Positions 11,618-22,536 of a stretch of DNA of 64,000 bases are shown one piece after another. Every line of letters begins with the position of its first letter. Position 1 is the stretch's first letter. This DNA comes from Paratinospora sagittata (Eukaryota > Streptophyta > Magnoliopsida > Ranunculales > Menispermaceae), in contig CM069593.1 in the NCBI GenBank assembly GCA_035771175.1, positions 38,298,241 through 38,362,240 of the forward strand, given 5' to 3'. The notes under the pieces are model-generated. The model did no database searches and was not told the origin of the DNA. It worked only from the letters and a program-made list of their open reading frames with translations. The position numbers were made by a program, and so were the translations under genes.

Positions 11618-11786
11618 ATATATCAAAATAAAACATTGTAAAGGCATAGAATCTTCCCCACCTGAAACGCACGCAATTTGTTCTTGTCCGAATTCCTTGG
11701 TGGGTAACGTACGTCCTCAACCTATACATACATGTTACATTTGAATTAGCTGCGTATACCTACCCAAGTTTATACACACACACACA

Positions 11787-11827
<41 letters not shown>

Positions 11828-12112
11828 TTGTAATTGTAGCAATCCAGGAGAGTTGCAGATATAACATTTACTTATTTAAATGTATGTGTAGTATATAATA
11901 TATTTGTGGATAATATATTGTAATATAATGTGTTATATAATTGTAGATGCAGATAGCATACATATAACCATATAGATATAAAACATAATATATAAAACTT
12001 ATACACTAACGCACATATGCAACAACATCATTTCATTTGTGTATAACATTATAATATCAAAAGAAGTGGCTGGGAGGCGGTGGTCGTGCTTGCTGAACGT
12101 CGGTGCAGAGAG

Positions 12113-12156
<44 letters not shown>

Positions 12157-12214
12157 GTGAAAGAAAGGGAAAGTGTGCAGAGAGATAGGGAGAGACGCCG
12201 AGAGAAAAAGGGGT

Positions 12215-12270
<56 letters not shown>
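12113..12270. repeat. (GA)n microsatellite pair
   Basis: Two long GA runs (about 12113-12151 and 12219-12270) in the family-1 LTR. In translation they give Ser-Leu or Arg-Glu strings with no biological meaning. Confidence 0.9.
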
Positions 12271-12274
<4 letters not shown>

Positions 12275-13269
12275 GGTAGGGTGGCGCAATATTGGGGAAA
12301 AAGAGAGGAGTGTCGTCGGAGGATCTTCGCCAGTGGACTGAGGTGATGCCGGATTCGCACAGAGAGTGTGGGAAGTTAGGGTTTGAAAAATTGGAGTGAT
12401 CGATTGCTTGAGGAACGACAATGGCAAGTGTGTCCAACAACTTTCTCTCTGCCCTAGTTCCGCCTCGTGCTCAGATTGGACGCTAAGCAATCGCGCGTTT
12501 GAAAAAAAAAGAGAAGCCCTAGTTTCGTCAATCTCCACAGATTGGGTGCTTGGTGAACATCGGTGCAGAGAAACGAGGAGTAGAGGAAGAGGACAGAAAA
12601 GAGAAAAGAGAAGAGAGAAGAGAGAAAGAGGGAACAACGACAGCGGCAACGTCGCTGCTGCTTGTTCTTTTGCGTTGGTTTGGAGGGGATACGAAGAGGG
12701 AAAAGAAGGAAGGAGGGCAAGGTGTATGATCACCCTACTGCAATTTCACAGCAGCCAACGAGGTGGAAACAGAGCATCGCCTTGCTCTATTTCCATCTCT
12801 TTTTTTCCGGCGATTTGGACAATAGTCACCGGTGGAGGGCACTTGTTAGGTCTTGTGAGTGTTCGATCACCGGTGTACAGCTACTGTCACCGTCTTGTTC
12901 ATGGTGGTTTTTTTTTTCAAATTAGAGAAACAGAGCATTAAAGCAAAGAAGAAAGAAAAAGGGTGAAGTCTCACCGTGGTTGCCGTTTCCAAGTTTCTTG
13001 ATTACTGGTTCGAGACAAGAGGAGTGTGAAAGAGATGAACGAGACAACTGAGGTGCATAGGTATTATACATAGTATTGTTAATTCTATGGTTTAATGATG
13101 AGCATGTTCCATGATAAGAAAGTTAATAGTATTGGAAACTTGCCATAATTTTGTATTGAAAAATTTGCCAAGATTTCTTTGGTGTGATTTGTAATTGATT
13201 CCTTAAAGGAATGCGAGAATAGTTTTGAAATTGGAAAGTAGATGTTTTCAGAATTTTCAGGGGATTACA

Positions 13270-13290
13270 TGCTTCTCGCCTTAAAAGAAA
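13270..13290 (-). promoter_or_regulatory. Polypurine tract of element A
   Basis: Read on the minus strand, TTTTAAGGCGAGAAGCA lies directly before the LTR start TGTAATCCCC. This is the expected site for plus-strand DNA priming. The tract is interrupted by pyrimidines. Confidence 0.6.
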
Positions 13291-13481
13291 TTTCGTCCCG
13301 AAATTAAAGTTTAAGCTTACTTACTTGATGATGTTAAACTTTTTCTACTGCTGACCAGTTGTATCTCGATACTTAAAACATTAAAAATATTCCATTAGCA
13401 GTCTATTAAATTTACCAACCCATTGGTGAGTTTGAAGAAAGAATTGATAGTATGCACATAGAATGGAGTATTATTAATTAC

Positions 13482-16400
13482 CTAGAGCGTTCTTTGAAAT
13501 AAGTCGGCATATTTGGCCTTCATTTCATTTTCGGGTTCCCAAGTGGCTTCCTCAATTCCATGATGCTTCCACAACACTTTAACTAATGGAATGTCTTTGT
13601 TTCTCAAACTATGAACTTTCCAATCTAGGATCTTTAAAGGTCCTTCTTCATAGGTGGTATCAGCTTGTACTTTTACATCTTTCCAATCGATGGTGTGGGA
13701 AGGGTCTGGTTCATATTTTCGCAACATCGACACATGGAACACTTTGTGGATGGCGGATAAACTAGTTGGCAAGTCTAGTTTGTAAGCATTTTCGCCAATT
13801 CGATCACTGATCTTGAACGGACCGATGAACCGAGGCGATAATTTCCCTTTCTTACCAAACCTCATGATGCCTTTTTGAGGGATTATTTTTAGAAATACCT
13901 TATCACCTTTTTGGAACTCTAATGGTCGGCGCCTCTTATCTGCGTAGCTCTTCTGCCTACTCTGTGCAGTAACTAGTACTTTCTGGATCAACTTCACTTT
14001 TTCGTTCATCTCAATTAACATATCAGGTCCTGTAAGTACCTTATCTTCCCAATCGGCCCAACACAGTGGTGACCTACATGGTAGTCCATATAGGGCTTCA
14101 TATGGAGCCATTTGTATACTTGCCTGGTAACTATTGTTATAAGCAAACTCTGCTAGGTGTAAGTATTTACTCCAATTTCCCTTGAAATCTAGTACACAAG
14201 CTCTCAACATGTCTTCTAAGATCTGAATAACCCTTTCAGATTGACCATCTGTCTGAGGATGATAGGCAGTGCTCATGGTTAATTTGGTTCCCAATTCCCG
14301 CTGTAAGCTCTGCCAGAACTGAGATGTGAATAAAGAATCTTTATCTGACACTATCAATTTGGGTACTCCGTGTAGCTTCACAATCTCTTTAACATATATC
14401 TCACCCAGTTTACTAACCGGATCTGTGGATTTAATAGGTAAGAAGTGTGTCACTTTAGTAGTCGATCCACAATTACCCAAACCTTATCCTCACCTTTCTG
14501 ATTTCTAGGAAGAGCCCCGATGAAATCCATTGCTATGTTATCCCATTTCCATTCAGGGATTTTTAAAAATTGTAACAATGCAGACGGTCTTTTATGTTCG
14601 GCCTTAACTTGTTGACATGTAAGGCATTTAGACACATATTTGGCCACATCTCTCTTCATACCTTTCCACCAGTAGTTTTTCTTCAAATTTTGGTACATCT
14701 TATCTCCACCAGGATGTAAAGTGTATTTAGTCTGATGTGCCTCATCAAATAAGATCTTTTTAATTTCCTCAATTATGGGTATACAAATTCGATCTCTGAA
14801 TCTCAATAACCCCTCTGAATCGATCTTGAAATTTGCATTTCCATTATTGGCTCTTGCACCTGCCACCCATTTTATCAATTTTCTATCCTGAGCTTGACCT
14901 TCCTTAATTTGATGTAGTAGGTCTGGCTTGCAACTCATATTATATAAAAAAATCTGGTTTTCACCTTTCTGTACGCCCAAATCATAATCTTCAATCAACT
15001 GGTACATCTGGGCTTTTTCTTCATCGTTCTTATAAGATTCTCGACTTAAAGCATCTGTGACTACATTGGCTTTTCCTGGGTGATAATGCAGCTGAAAATC
15101 ATAATCATTAAGCAATTCCATTCATCTCCTATGCCTCAAATTTAACTCCATTTGCGTGTAGATGTACTTCAAACTCTTATGATCAGAGTATAGATCAAAT
15201 TTCTCTCCATAAAGATAGTGTCTCCATATCTTCAAGGAGAATACAATAGCAGCCAATTCTAAATCATGAGTCGGGTAGTTCTGTTCATGAGTCTTCAGTT
15301 GCCTAGAAGCATAAGCAACCACTTTACCCTCTTGCATCAGAACAGCGCCAAAACCATTCTTAGAAGCATTAGTGTAAATAACATAACCGACTCCGCTTGC
15401 AGGAGTGATCAATATTGGGGTTGTGGTCAATCGTCTCTTCAACTCTTGAAAGGAATTCTCACATTTCTCATCCCAACTAAATTTGGCATCCTTCCTTGTT
15501 AGCTTTGTCATAGGCTCAGCTAGTCTCGAAAAATTTAGAATAAATCTTCTATAGTAACCAGCTAGTCCCAAAAAGCTTCTAATTTTTGTCACTGATTTTG
15601 GCTTTTCCCAGTTCATTACTGCTTCAACTTTTGTTGGATCTATGGATATCCCTTCTGATGACACTACTTGGCCCAAAAATTTGACTGACTTCATCCAAAA
15701 TCCACATTTTTCAAATTTGGCATACAATTGATTTCGCCTCAATGTTTCTAAAACTACTGTAAGGTGTTCCTGATGTTCCTCATTGGTCATTGAATAAACC
15801 AAAATATCATCAACAAATACCACTATAAATTTGTCTAGATGAGGCCTAAACGTCCTATTCATTAGGTCCATAAATGCTGCTGGTGCATTAGTGAGTCCAA
15901 ATGGCATGACTCCGAATTCAAAGTGTCCATACCTAGTCCTGAATGCTATCTTCGATATGTCTGACTCTTTGTTGGTGATAACCGGAACTTAGGTCGATCT
16001 TGGAAAAACAAGTTGCTCCCTTCAGTGGATCGAACAAATCATCTATTCTGGGTAGGGGTACTTGTTCTTGACTGTGACTTGATTTAATTTTCTGTAGTCA
16101 ATACACAGTCTCATCGACCCATCTTTCTTTTTGACAAACAATACTGGTGCTCCCCAGGGTGATTCGCTCGGCTGGATAAATTCCTTCGCACTAAGATCAT
16201 CATGTTGAGTCCTTAGTTCTATTAATTTGCCAGGGGCCATTCTGTAGGGTGACATGGCTATGGGGTCTGTTCCAGGGTACAGTTCTATCTTGAACTCTAC
16301 TTCCAGTTTAGGAGGTAATCCTGATAATTCTTCGGGAAACACTTCAGGGAAGTCTCTAACCACCAAGTGCTCTTCTAAATTCCTCAAGGTCTTTAGAGGC

Positions 16401-16975
16401 TCGGCTTCTGTTAGGGTTTTGAATTCTTCTTTTTGATTCACAGATTCGAGAAATGCAGACATGATATTGCTCGGGATTTTGTTTCTATCCCCATAGATTT
16501 TCAATAGCTCTCCCGAAGGTAACCTCAAAGTAATCTTCTTTCGAAGGCAATCGATCTGGGCTTGGTACTCAGATAACCAATCCATACCCAAGATCACATC
16601 ATAATCATTAATGGGTAAGAGTATCAATTTAGCTGAAATCAGCTTATCATTAATTCTAAGGTCACAACTACATTTTTCAGTTGTTGGGACGTTTACTCCT
16701 ACTGGTGTTGAAATCTTCATAACAACAGGTAAAGGTACAGTGGAAAGTTGTAGTTTCCTGGCTAAGTTTTCAGAAATAAAAGACCTGCATGCTCCAGAAT
16801 CAAACAAGATTTTAACTGTAACATGAAATAAAATGAAAGTACCTTCCACTACTTCGTTTGCACCAACTTCTAGCTCAGGATTTCCTTCTATCATTGCAAA
16901 GACTCTGCCTTGATTTTGATTTTGGATTTGATTCTGATTATACCTTGGACAATTGACTTGATTTCTTCCTTGCAC
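13482..16975 (-). pseudogene. Element A pol: protease, RT, RNase H, integrase, chromodomain
   Basis: Protease has [15 protein letters not shown] (active Asp at about 16800). RT covers about 16250-15600 with [33 protein letters not shown] and the catalytic FVDDILVYS. RNase H reads [10 protein letters not shown], where the usual catalytic Asp is Asn (about 15369). Integrase has the zinc region (CLTCQQVK), then MDFIGALP, VSDKDS (Asp at about 14345) and QSERV (Glu at about 14237), a D-35-E spacing. The chromodomain includes KVLWKHHGIEEATWE and ends at 13482. Lesions: a frameshift near 16043 and missing bases near 15985 within RT, a Trp codon turned to TGA at 15122-15124, and a one-base frameshift near 14467. 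No functional polyprotein is possible. Confidence 0.9.
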
Positions 16976-18204
16976 ATTGTTGCTGTTCTGCCAGTTGCCT
17001 GGACAAAAATTTTGTCGAGCTCCTTGTATAGTGCAGTTTCGTGCTAAATGACCCGGTCAGTTGCATTTGAAGCAAAGTCTTGTGGCTACTACTTGATCTT
17101 TATGCTGTTGGGGTGCACGAATATTGTTCTGTTGCATCTGTTGTTCACCATCATGACTAGACCATCTTGATCCGTTGTTGTGATTCTGCACCCTGTTCTA
17201 CCAGTTTCCATTGTTGGACTTGTTCCTGTTCCAATTATTACCATTGCCACCAAAGTTATTCAGATTTTGCCTCTTGTTGTGATTACCCTGGTAATCAAAA
17301 TTTTGTCTTTGAGGCCTTCTGTTTCTGTTTCATATTGTCTCTTGCAGGTTCAGTTCTCTCTCTACCAACAAAGCTTGTTCAACCACCTCTTTATAAGTCT
17401 CCAGATTCATAGGAACAACCACCTTTCTAATTTCCATTCTAAGACCCTCTGCGAATTTACTAGCTTTCATTTGTTCATTGACTACTAGTTCATGAGCAAA
17501 TCTGGAAAGTTCAATAAACTTAACCTCATACTCTGCCACTGTCATGTTCCTTTGTGTCAGCCTCACAAATTCAGATTGTAATTCTTTTCTGTTCGCTTTG
17601 GGAAAGAATTTATCATAAAATATCTCCTCAAAAGTTTTCCAGGTCATAGTGTTCACGTCCATTGTAGGACTTTCTTTAACCATTCTCCACCAAAGTTTGG
17701 CCTCACCTATGAATTGGTGAGCCGCAATCGCCACCATTCTTGGACCAGTCACTCCAAGAACTTCCAAGTGTTCCTTAACCTCCTGGAACCACTTGTCAGC
17801 TTCCCTTGAATCTGGTTTTTCTTCAAATTTTGAAGGATGCATACGTTGGAAGTCTCTTAATTGATCCGCTCATTCCTTTTCTTCAGGCCTCCTGGTGCTT
17901 CGAGCTCCTGGTTCATTCTACACTATAATTCTTGGATTCAGTTGAGGTTGAGGCATCTATCTGGTCACCTGTTCACTTGTCTCACAAATTCTGCCATCAT
18001 CTCTGGTCCCAAAACGATTCCAGGGGTTGGAAATGCTGTAGGTCGGACATTCTCTGCTCCAGTAGAGTCAACATTCGCTGTTAGATTTGCATGTTCTTGC
18101 TCCGTCGGCTGAGGTTCAAATGTCGGTTGTGTCTGCACAACTGGTTCAGTGTCCCTTGTGAGATCACTCACAGACCTTGTGTTTCTTCTTTGAGGTGTAG
18201 CCAT
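16976..18204 (-). pseudogene. Element A gag
   Basis: The ATG at 18204 opens a frame beginning MATPQRRNTRSVSD that stops at 17965. A frameshift follows, then the retrotransposon gag core from about 17842 with WFQEVKEHLEVLGV, AKLWWRMVKE and FFPKANRKELQSEF. A CCHC zinc knuckle near 17070-17030 reads CFKCN, a stop, then PGHLARNC, so a Gln codon has become TAG inside the knuckle. Asn/Gln-rich linkers surround it. Gag packages element RNA; this copy has several stops and one frameshift and is dead. Confidence 0.85.
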
Positions 18205-18991
18205 CAATAAAATTTCAACTCATCTTTAGTACTACATGAGAGAATTATTTTCGGGTAGGGTGACTCTAGATTCAAAATTCTAAGTTCTCGAAAATAAAAT
18301 GATCCTAGTGGTTCAGTTTCTAGGTTTAATAAAATTTTGGCAATCCATGATTGTCACAGGGTACAGGATTTTGTTTTGAGACATGTAAACAACACAAGCA
18401 AACAAACAAACAACACACCACACAACAATGGCATAAAAAAAATTCCCAAACTTTCACTTATACCCTCCGTATTCAAGTGTCCCATACCACTCTAGCCGGG
18501 TGATATAAGCTTCCACAAAGAAACTTTAATACACCCAAACAATGCGCAAATGTCCTACCAACTAAGGCTTCCCAAGTACCCACTATGTCCAAGTTGTCCC
18601 ATACCAGTTGAACGTAGCGATACAAGCTCGTCCAGAGTTATTAGTCATTCACCAAACATGGCCTGCCAGTCTCCAAGTTCGAGACTCCTCAAATACCCTT
18701 AAATTCCTCCACGCCTCATACCTCTTTGGAACCAAGAATAAAAGATTCATCCTGATCTTAGATTCTAACCAAACAATTTCCATACAAGTTCTCGTCTCTA
18801 ACCGATGTCCTAAAAGCTTTGAATTTGTTAGACCCACTGTACTTTCATTCTCGATATTATGTTATAAAGTTTATAATTGGCATATTTATCTAGCTCAAGT
18901 TGGACACTAATCTCATAAAGATTTGATACCTACGCTCTGATGCTAAGCTTCTTAAAATTTGGTGTAACACTTCCCATGATCTGAAGCCTAA
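18205..18991 (-). other. 5' leader of element A with repeated CCCATACCA motifs
   Basis: Non-coding stretch between PBS and gag. It holds repeats of a motif like AAGTTGTCCCATACCA followed about 10 bases later by GCGATACAAG (for example at about 18475-18510 and 18590-18630), plus weaker variants. A degenerate second copy of the LTR-end/PBS region lies at about 18925-18970. Similar motifs occur between ORF0 and gag in B, C and D. Confidence 0.6.
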
Positions 18992-19004
18992 GCTCTGATA
19001 CCAA
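18992..19004 (-). promoter_or_regulatory. Primer binding site of element A
   Basis: On the minus strand TTGGTATCAGAGC follows the LTR end GTGTTACA after a two-base gap. It is complementary to the 3' end of initiator Met-tRNA, the usual primer of plant gypsy elements. Confidence 0.85.
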
Positions 19005-19006
19005 TT

Positions 19007-19542
19007 TGTAACACCCCGATTTTCAAAACTTAAATTTTAAGTAAAATAATGAATATTTTAATTTTATCGAGAAAGATCACTGAAAATCAAGAGGCTAATC
19101 GTATTCGTCTATCATAAACCATAACCATTATATAGATAGTAAGATTTGCAAAACTATGAATTTGTATTCTTCTAGCCAACTTACTGCTTAAGATAAACGA
19201 ATACCCTTTCATCTTCATGCTAAGGACCACATAATTCCACTATACAAATTTTCATATTGAATTGTGAGGGTACTTGCCTTTGTCCATCCATTATGGACAC
19301 AACATTTTAAATATATTCATCAAATAGAATTAATAAATTCAAGTCCAAGGCATTCACACGTGAAATAAACCACAAGGTCTTTGTAATAATATTCACTAAA
19401 TTCTGATTGTCAAATACGACCTGTTTAAATAATAAACTTTTAAAAATCAAATAAAATATTCAACCCTGCTACCTCAATACTAACAAAATAATTAACCCAC
19501 ACCTACTACTCTGAACTACGTCAGGAACTCCCGATTTTATTC
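19007..19542 (-). repeat. 5' LTR of element A, truncated
   Basis: Matches 8039-8576 of the other LTR closely, starting TGTAACACCCCGATTTTC. Similarity ends abruptly after GATTTTATTC at 19542. About 2.4 kb of the LTR is missing. Confidence 0.85.
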
Positions 19543-21251
19543 ATATAGTAATCAATCTATTATGACTATGCTATGGCCTAGGCCTAATGATTTGAAAGTT
19601 CCCAAAGTTTGGCTTTTATGCAATTGACCCTTAATTATGAAATTGAAATAATTTATATCTAATTAAGCATTAATTGAGTTGATTCATGTTTTAAATTGGC
19701 CTATGTTGTGTATTATATGGGTTAGGCCTATATGTGGATGAAATCCCCAAATTGGGCATAGTTGTGCCTAAGGATTAAATGTTAGTATTAATGGTTGAAC
19801 TGATGATTTGTGAGTAGGAATTAGGCATTGGGAGGCCTATGGCATGTGATTTATGTTTTATGACATGACTAAATGGCGGTATGGCCTATTGTCTACATGT
19901 GGCTTGTTTAAGTGTGATGTATGGTGATATGGTTTATGTGTTGATTATATAATTGCTTATACATGTTGAAAACCCCATGAGTTGTATGGAATTGACTAAG
20001 GTCACAATTTTGGGACTTTGCCCAAAATTGAGACTTTTGACCTAAGTTAAGTCAATTAATTAAATTGACATTTGACTTGTCTAATTGAACCCATATTGAA
20101 TTAAAATAGTGGGTTAGGATGGTTAGACTTATATTTGAATTGTTTGAGTCTTGTATGGATGTTTAGGTTGATCATGAGAACTGAAACTCATGATTAGTGT
20201 TTATGTTTGGGAATGATCATAAATTGATGTGCATGGGACTTGATAATTATTTCAGGATCTTATATTGGTTGTGAGTATACTTCATTTATGTTTAAATCTT
20301 TTATGTCATCATATTGATTATATCTTGTATATTTTGAAAGCATGAAATGTGATCAAATGATTTGAATGATGCATTGATTTGGAAAACCTTATGATCTTGG
20401 TTTGCCTCACCTATCTAGCTAATAGGGAGACTTAACCTTATCAGGGTTTTATAAATGTGGATTGGGGATGGGAACGGCACGGTGAAATAAACGTAGACTA
20501 GTAACCCCAAATGAGTATGGAATGTGGATGGGAACGACACGGTGAAATAGACGTGGACTAGTAACCCCAATGAGTATGGAATATGAAATCCAAGGGATAG
20601 GTTTTTACTTGCATTGAACCCTATTATAAATGCTTGATATTTATATGTTATGAGCTTTATTCATTTATAGACATGGACATGCATAAATACTATTTTATTG
20701 ATGAGTATTGACAGCATATCTGAATTCTATTCACTGGGCACCGTTGGCTCACTCTCATTTTCCTTTCTCAGGCCCTTATGTTCTGGACAAGGGCAAGGGA
20801 GTAGTTATAGCTTGAGGACCTTGTCGGCATCAGAGTTAAGGCCTCGACGTGAGTTAGGAGGCATTTTTGGTTGAACTTCTTGTTAAATTATATGTAATTA
20901 TATTTTGAACTATGTGGGCATATGACGGTTTTGTTCCCATGGTTTTAGGACTTTTATGTACATTGTCCATTTGTTGGACTGTGGGCCTTATAGAATTTCA
21001 TTTGTGGACTTATTAGTTATCTTGGATAATGTTATGGATGTATTTGATGGATTTTAGAATTGTTAAGTCTACTAGGTTATGGTTGAAAAAAAAATGGGAC
21101 TCTATGGAGAGTCCGGGTTGAGGCTTGTAGGGTCTTAATCACCTCAAGTTGATTGAGGGGTGGTTGGAGATGCCTATGCCTGGCGTCCCACTTCGGCGTT
21201 TCCTCTCGCCATCCCTTTGGGATTGGTGGTCTCGGGTGTGGGGTTGCCACA
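19543..21251 (+). repeat. LTR of element F, 5'-truncated
   Basis: Shares with 47533-50582 the AATTAAGCAT...GAGTTGATT region and the tandem block with CGGCACGGTGAAATA (about 20467-20580, two units of about 61 bp). Also shared are CACTGGGCACCGTTGGCTCA (about 20735) and the closing GGTGGTC...GGGTTGCCACA. Confidence 0.8.
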
Positions 21252-21253
21252 GT

Positions 21254-21266
21254 TGGTATCAGAGCC
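21254..21266 (+). promoter_or_regulatory. Primer binding site of element F
   Basis: TGGTATCAGAGCC lies two bases after the LTR end CCACA, complementary to initiator Met-tRNA. Confidence 0.85.
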
Positions 21267-21454
21267 CATGTTTTACTAGGTTTGATCTAGGTATTGGACT
21301 TAGATGACTTTGACCTAGGGATTGGGTGAGAGCTTTAGGTGACTGAAAAGCTTAAAGGAATTAACTTAAAAGCCTTACTATCATATTTTTGTGTGTATTA
21401 TATGATATGGGTAGTTATGAGGCTTTGTTAATGCATTAAATTCTCTAATGTGGG

Positions 21455-22146
21455 ATGGTTGCTCTTATTTCTACTTCTAAGTGTCATGAGGAGGAGCGGG
21501 AGATTGAGTTCATGAAGCTAAAGCTTAAGGAATTCACTGGTGGGGTAAACTTGAGGAAGGTCGAAGATTGGTTGAAGAATGTCGAGAAGATCAGCCGCTC
21601 CTTAGAGCTTGATAAGGAGTCTCAAGTTTTATGTGTTGCTCACACACTGAAGAGTGATGTAGAAGACTGGTGGCTTTCAGTGCTGGATACATAGGGGGTA
21701 GGGAAGAGTTGGGACACCTTCAAATGGTTGTTCTTACAGGCCTACGTTCTAGAGACTGGGAGGCAGGCTAAGAAACTCGAGTTTCTGAATCTCGTACAGG
21801 GCACCATGTCAGTCAAGGAGTACGAGCTCAGATTCAGGCAGCTCGCAGTTTATGCTCCTGGTTTAGTTCAGACACCAAGTGACAAGATTATGAGGTTCTC
21901 TTTGAACCTAAGGCCAGCGATCCGGCAGGCCTTGTCTATGACGAAGATGACTGATTTTGCCACAGTGGTCCAGAGGGCCAAGTAGTATGAGCTGGCTGAG
22001 CGGGTTGATGGTATGTCTACACGGGCAGCTTCGGGTGTACAGATTTCATAGGCATTGTCTGGGGATAGTTCCAGACTCTATGGAAGAAGGGCAAGTGGGG
22101 GAAAGAAGAGGAAGTTTTATAAGGGAACACAGTCAGATGGTCTTGT
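21455..22146 (+). pseudogene. Element F gag, two in-frame stops
   Basis: One frame runs from the ATG at 21455. It holds KLKEFTGGVNLRKVEDWLKN, then VEDWWLSVLDT, a TAG at 21692-21694, SWDTFKWLFLQAY, QGTMSVKEYELRFRQLAVYA and RPAIRQALSMTKMTDFATVV. This is the order of the gypsy gag core (W...F...Y...EF..L.QG.MSV.EY...F..L). A second TAG follows at about 21983, then a basic tail. The zinc knuckle and everything beyond are missing. Except for these stops the frame is open, so decay is moderate. Confidence 0.85.
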
Positions 22147-22150
22147 AATG

Positions 22151-22536
22151 GGTCTTTTCAATTGGTATTACACTTAAAAAACTCATCTTAGTCTTAACAT
22201 ATTTTTTTGTCAAATGGAGGTATTGTTGATCACAACCATCAAATTTTGCAACAAAGGGAGGAAATCTATGAGATAGGTCAGTAGTGAACTCTTGTAGTTA
22301 AGTTAATAATTTCTCCGAGTGTAATCACAAATTATTACATTAAGATGAAAGATGTATTTTAATTGATTTTTGACACACTGAATTTTATTATTGTAGGTTC
22401 ATCATTAAATGTAGATTGTGTAATCATCTTCCTCACAACCCCACCTACTCAGAATACCACACAAAAAGCTAAAGATATTTATCAACCATTTCATAAAAGA
22501 AATCATTAAATATATATATAAAAAGGTAAGTCCATT
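22151..22536 (+). other. Non-coding DNA before the Helitron relic
   Basis: AT-rich with no coding signal. It may belong to the Helitron 5' part: a TTATTGTAG acceptor-like site lies at about 22390 and short coding-like stretches follow. I cannot place its left boundary. Confidence 0.35.

Larger units (their letters stand above)
8039..13269 (-). repeat. 3' LTR of element A, split by a solo LTR
   Basis: On the minus strand it starts TGTAATCCCCTGAAAATT at 13269 and ends GGGTGTTACA at 8039. Without the nested 9358-11617 insertion and its duplication it is about 2,966 bp. It matches the inverted LTR at 1-2081. The next bases on the minus strand side (13270-13290) form the polypurine tract. It contains (GA)n tracts at about 12113-12151 and 12219-12270 and a (CA)n(TA)n tract near 11775-11823. 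Confidence 0.85.
8039..19542 (-). mobile_element. Element A: Ty3/gypsy chromovirus, degenerate, right LTR truncated
   Basis: Order read on the minus strand: truncated 5' LTR (19542-19007), PBS, leader, gag, protease, RT, RNase H, integrase, chromodomain, PPT, 3' LTR (13269-8039). The chromodomain after integrase and motifs such as FVDDILVYS and DALSR place it among chromoviruses, probably Tekay-like. At least four lesions break the coding frame. The 3' LTR holds a nested solo LTR. The 5' LTR keeps only about 536 of roughly 2,970 bp and joins a truncated LTR of another family at 19542. Confidence 0.9.
19543..22150 (+). mobile_element. Element F: Ty3/gypsy remnant (LTR, PBS, gag), family 2
   Basis: A 5'-truncated LTR ending GGTTGCCACA at 21251, a PBS, a leader of about 190 bp and a damaged gag. 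Nothing after gag remains; a Helitron relic follows. The LTR is a homologue of the 3' part of the solo LTR at 47533-50582. Both ends of this remnant are cut, so it was probably shaped by deletion. Confidence 0.8.

Noticed and set aside
12049..12733. Three long minus-strand ORFs rich in Ser-Leu
   Set aside because: They are translations of (GA)n microsatellites and LTR sequence; no domain, and the same LTR at 1-420 does not keep the frame.
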